From Planctomycetaceae bacterium (GTDB lineage: Bacteria; Planctomycetota; UBA1135; GCA-002686595), in the NCBI GenBank assembly GCA_013360535.1, contig JABWBL010000103.1, forward strand, positions 1-9,123: a stretch of 9,123 nt of DNA, in the 5' to 3' direction. Below, one piece after another: positions 7,350-9,123 of the stretch. Both the position numbers and the translations under genes were made by a program. The notes under the pieces were generated by a model. The model made no database searches and was not told where the DNA came from. It saw only the letters and a list, made by a program, of their open reading frames with translations. Position 1 is the stretch's first letter. Each line of letters begins with the position of its first letter.

Positions 7350-8112
7350 GGCGCGCCTCCTTGTTCGTGCGGCGCTTGGCGTTCGCGGCGGCCTTGGTCG
7401 CACCGTTCGCGACGCCGTTGGAGTGCTCTCCCGCGCTGGCCTTCGTGCGGCTCGAGACTTCCTTCGCCTCGAGCGCGCTCGCCATCAGCTCGTTCAGCCC
7501 GTTCTTGCCGAGCAGCACCCGGCCCGGCACCACGACGCCGACCTTCAGCGCCGCCGAGACCGCCTTGTGCAGCAGGCTCTGGCTGTCGTCGAGCGCGCTC
7601 GCGACGGCGCCGACGACGAGGCTCATCACCGCCTCGGCGATCTCGCAGGTCGAGATGATCGAGCGCAGCGTCATCACGCGCGGATCCTTCTCGCCGTGCT
7701 GCTCCTGCACGAACGCGAGCATGCGCTGGCTCGCCACCTTGAACTGCTGGAAGACGACCTGCTCGCGGCGGCGGATGACCGTCGCGGCGATCGAGAGCGT
7801 GTTCGAGACCGGCCCGTGCAGGTGGCAGCGCCGCTCGTGGTCGAACTCGCTCGTGATCGCGCCCCACTCGGTCAGTTCGTTGAGCGCCGTCGAGGTCGCG
7901 CCCTGCGAGAGGTGCAGGCCCTCGCAGATCTCCTTCGCCGTCATCGGGCGACCGGTGAGCACGAGCAGGCCCCAGATGCGGCCGTGCAAGCGCTTGAAGC
8001 CGATCGTCTTGAAGAACAGCTCGAACTGCGGGAGCTGCGCCGCGAGCTCCGGCTCGAGCCCGGGCACGCTCAGGGCGCTGCGCGGGTTGGGGGTGGGGGT
8101 CGGCTCAACCAT
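7342..8112 (-). CDS. GbsR/MarR-type winged-helix transcriptional regulator
   Basis: A 256-residue DNA-binding protein. A winged helix-turn-helix spans about residues 40-100: GRIWGLLVLTGRPMTAKEIC, then the recognition helix region LSQGATSTALNELTEWGAI, and a wing with RRCHLHG. The IWGLL and Leu-Ser-x-Gly-x-x-Ser pattern is that of the GbsR branch of MarR regulators. A helical stretch (105-215) probably dimerises and may bind an effector. The last 35 residues are rich in Ala, Lys, Arg and Asn and look disordered and basic. As first gene of the operon, just downstream of a promoter-like sequence and a perfect palindrome, it probably controls its own operon. Whether it represses or activates, and what it senses (an acyl thioester would be a natural guess), cannot be read from sequence. 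The ATG at 8112 has no good Shine-Dalgarno sequence; a GTG about 15 codons in is a weaker alternative. Confidence 0.85.
   Translation of the reverse strand: MVEPTPTPNPRSALSVPGLEPELAAQLPQFELFFKTIGFKRLHGRIWGLLVLTGRPMTAKEICEGLHLSQGATSTALNELTEWGAITSEFDHERRCHLHGPVSNTLSIAATVIRRREQVVFQQFKVASQRMLAFVQEQHGEKDPRVMTLRSIISTCEIAEAVMSLVVGAVASALDDSQSLLHKAVSAALKVGVVVPGRVLLGKNGLNELMASALEAKEVSSRTKASAGEHSNGVANGATKAAANAKRRTNKEARRA
7356..7362 (-). promoter_or_regulatory. Strong ribosome binding site of the ketosynthase
   Basis: AAGGAGG, a near-perfect Shine-Dalgarno sequence, six bases before the GTG at 7349. It lies within the last codons of the regulator gene, so ketosynthase translation can start independently of, or coupled to, the regulator. 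It is the strongest such site in the window. Confidence 0.8.
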
Positions 8113-8139
8113 GGGAGGCCCGCCTGGGGCGGAGCACCG

Positions 8140-8159
8140 ATTTCAGATTTTTCTGAAAT
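8140..8159. promoter_or_regulatory. Perfect AT-rich inverted repeat, probable operator of the GbsR-type regulator
   Basis: Plus-strand ATTTCAGA, four T bases, then TCTGAAAT: an 8+8 perfect dyad with a 4-base centre. It stands out as an AT-rich island in very GC-rich DNA, 27 bases before the regulator start and just downstream of a promoter-like pair of hexamers. Its size suits a dimeric winged-helix protein. No second copy was noticed in the window. As RNA it would form a weak AU-rich hairpin without a GC stem, so a DNA operator is preferred to a terminator. Confidence 0.62.
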
Positions 8160-8173
8160 GGGTGGAAGCGCGT

Positions 8174-8202
8174 TTTGTACCCCGAGCCCGGTGGGAGGGC
8201 AA
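8174..8202 (-). promoter_or_regulatory. Candidate sigma-70-type promoter of the operon
   Basis: On the minus strand TTGCCC (8202-8197) is followed after exactly 17 bases by TACAAA (8179-8174). Each matches four of six consensus positions. The predicted start of transcription is near 8167, giving a leader of about 55 bases and placing the palindrome at roughly +8 to +28. Binding there would block RNA polymerase. The call rests on hexamers alone. Confidence 0.42.
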
Positions 8203-8287
8203 GCACAGGGGCGTCCTTCCTGCGGCTCAGGCCCCCGATTGGCCGCTCCGGACCTCCTCCGGCTCTCCCAGGCCCCCTCCGCCCGTC

Positions 8288-8566
8288 TCAGTCCTCGTCC
8301 AGCTGGTGCTTGGGAAACAGCGCCCGGATCTGCCGACGCACCTTGGCGGGCTCGTCCAGCGGGTACTGCCGCCGGTTGACCCGGCGCTCGACCCCGTCGA
8401 GCACCTCCAGCCAGTCCTCGAGGAGCGGCGTCTCCAGCGGCTCCCAGCCAAAGCTGCGGCCGGGCCGCCAGAAGAAGTCCCAGCGCTGGCGGACCTGGTG
8501 AGCCTTGATCTCGATGCGCTCGCCCTCGGCGTTCTCGCGCCTCCACTCGATGTCGTCCCGTGCCAT
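8288..8566 (-). CDS. Small protein of unknown function, 92 residues
   Basis: I do not recognise this family. The ATG at 8566 opens 92 codons lying 32 bases after the OleA-like gene. The product is charged and rich in aromatic residues. An acidic and basic N-terminal third (MARDDIEWRRENAEGERIEI) is followed by a Trp/Phe/Arg segment at residues 24-42 (RQRWDFFWRPGRSFGWEP). Next comes an amphipathic helix LLEDWLEVLDGVERRVNRR and a second helix PAKVRRQIRALFP. There is no signal peptide, membrane segment or cysteine motif. The composition and predicted helices look like a real soluble protein, not a shadow of another frame, and no competing gene covers the region. It could be an adaptor or small regulatory subunit, but nothing in the sequence shows that. 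Its spacing suggests co-transcription with the OleA-like gene. Confidence 0.7.
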   Translation of the reverse strand: MARDDIEWRRENAEGERIEIKAHQVRQRWDFFWRPGRSFGWEPLETPLLEDWLEVLDGVERRVNRRQYPLDEPAKVRRQIRALFPKHQLDED

Positions 8567-8598
8567 GCGCGCGGCAGCATACCGCCGCCCCGGTCGGG

Positions 8599-9123
8599 TC
8601 AGGGTTCGAGCGCGAGCATCTGGCACTGCAGGCCGCTGCCGATGCCCATCAGGACCGTGCGCTGGCCGGCGCGCACGAAGCCCGACTCGCGCGCCTCGAC
8701 CCACGACAGCGGCAACGAGACGGAACCGATGTTGCCGTAGCGCTCGACCGTCGGGAAGTCGAGCGCGAGGTCGATACCCATGCTGCCGAGGAGCAGCTTG
8801 CGGTGCGCGACGCCGACCTGGTGCGTGATGACACGCTCGACCGACGCGCGGCTCCAGCCCGTCTCGGCCAGGAACGCGGCGAAGGTCTCGACCGCGAGCT
8901 CGTTGCCCGCGTGCATCAGCGCCTCGCTGTCGGTCTCCATCAACATGCCGTCGCCGGAGTGGTCGCCGTGGCACAACACGTGGTGGCGGGTCGCGGCACG
9001 CGCGCTCGCGGCGACGAGGCGTGGGCCCGTGGGGCAGAGGTCCTCGCGCGCGAGCACCATCGCTGCGGCGCCGCTGCCGATCGTGAGCGACGCGAAGCTC
9101 GCCTTGAGCGAGTCGCGCGTGAG
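8599..9123 (-). CDS. oleA: C-terminal part of a thiolase-fold condensing enzyme, probable OleA (annotated often as 3-oxoacyl-ACP synthase III), cut by window edge
   Basis: The last 174 residues are visible and the frame is open to the window end. The fragment begins LTRDSLKASFASLTIGSGAAAM, the conserved mid-region of FabH/OleA proteins. The catalytic His is in ITHQVGVAH and the catalytic Asn in RYGNIGSVSLP, 30 residues apart as in FabH and OleA. The nucleophilic Cys lies outside the window. The C-terminus reads LMGIGSGLQCQM, resembling OleA-type enzymes and lacking the FabH ending GGGFTWG. OleA condenses two long acyl thioesters head to head to give a beta-keto acid, the first olefin-pathway step. 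The ATG at 9060 falls inside the conserved fold and is not a start. OleB- and OleC-like genes 8 kb downstream support OleA. A FabH-like synthase with another product remains possible. Confidence 0.8.
   Translation of the reverse strand, partial: LTRDSLKASFASLTIGSGAAAMVLAREDLCPTGPRLVAASARAATRHHVLCHGDHSGDGMLMETDSEALMHAGNELAVETFAAFLAETGWSRASVERVITHQVGVAHRKLLLGSMGIDLALDFPTVERYGNIGSVSLPLSWVEARESGFVRAGQRTVLMGIGSGLQCQMLALEP

Noticed and set aside
6198..7658. 486-codon open frame on the plus strand
   Set aside because: Antisense shadow of the ketosynthase and regulator genes; biased composition and no motif.
8248..8262. Inverted repeat CCGGA-CCTCC-TCCGG as a possible terminator after the small gene
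   Set aside because: The stem is only five pairs and no T tract follows; such short GC repeats are expected by chance here.
8571..8588. GCGGC/GCCGC hairpin between the OleA-like gene and the small gene
   Set aside because: Five-pair stem with eight-base loop and no T tract; it overlaps the region just before the small gene's start and is not convincing as a terminator.

Overview
The window is about two-thirds G+C or higher and is tightly packed. Every convincing gene lies on the minus strand, so transcription runs from position 9123 down to 1. The base composition, frequent GTG starts and gene families suggest a high-GC Gram-negative bacterium, perhaps Planctomycetota or Myxococcota. No rRNA or other clear taxonomic marker is present, so that placement is only a guess. 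No tRNA, rRNA, CRISPR array, insertion sequence or transposase is visible.

Layout in the direction of transcription: (1) the C-terminal half of a thiolase-fold condensing enzyme resembling OleA (9123-8599, cut by the window edge); (2) an unrecognised 92-residue protein (8566-8288); (3) a 175-base intergenic stretch with a candidate promoter (TTGCCC, 17 bases, TACAAA) and, just downstream, a perfect AT-rich inverted repeat (8140-8159) that looks like an operator; (4) a GbsR/MarR-type regulator (8112-7342); (5) a type II fatty acid synthase set: FabF-like ketosynthase, acyl carrier protein, two adjacent FAD oxidoreductases of the phytoene desaturase (CrtI) type, FabZ-like dehydratase, FabI-like enoyl reductase and an Sfp-type phosphopantetheinyl transferase; (6) a haloalkane-dehalogenase-like alpha/beta hydrolase matching OleB; (7) the first 36 codons of what looks like an AMP-forming acyl ligase, probably OleC, cut by the other edge.

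From regulator to ligase the genes either overlap by a few bases (GTGA, ATGA and TAGTG junctions) or are about 30 bases apart, so this is very probably one translationally coupled operon. OleA, OleB and OleC belong to the known long-chain olefin pathway: OleA joins two acyl thioesters head to head, OleD reduces the beta-keto acid, OleC forms a beta-lactone, and OleB decarboxylates it to a cis-alkene. The unusual point is that a nearly self-contained fatty acid synthase, with its own carrier protein, activating transferase and two CrtI-like redox enzymes, lies between oleA and oleB/oleC. The simplest hypothesis is that the module makes a special, possibly desaturated or rearranged, acyl chain that feeds a hydrocarbon pathway under local GbsR-type control. 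No ketoreductase, malonyl transferase or OleD is seen in the window; these steps may be encoded outside it or supplied by housekeeping enzymes.
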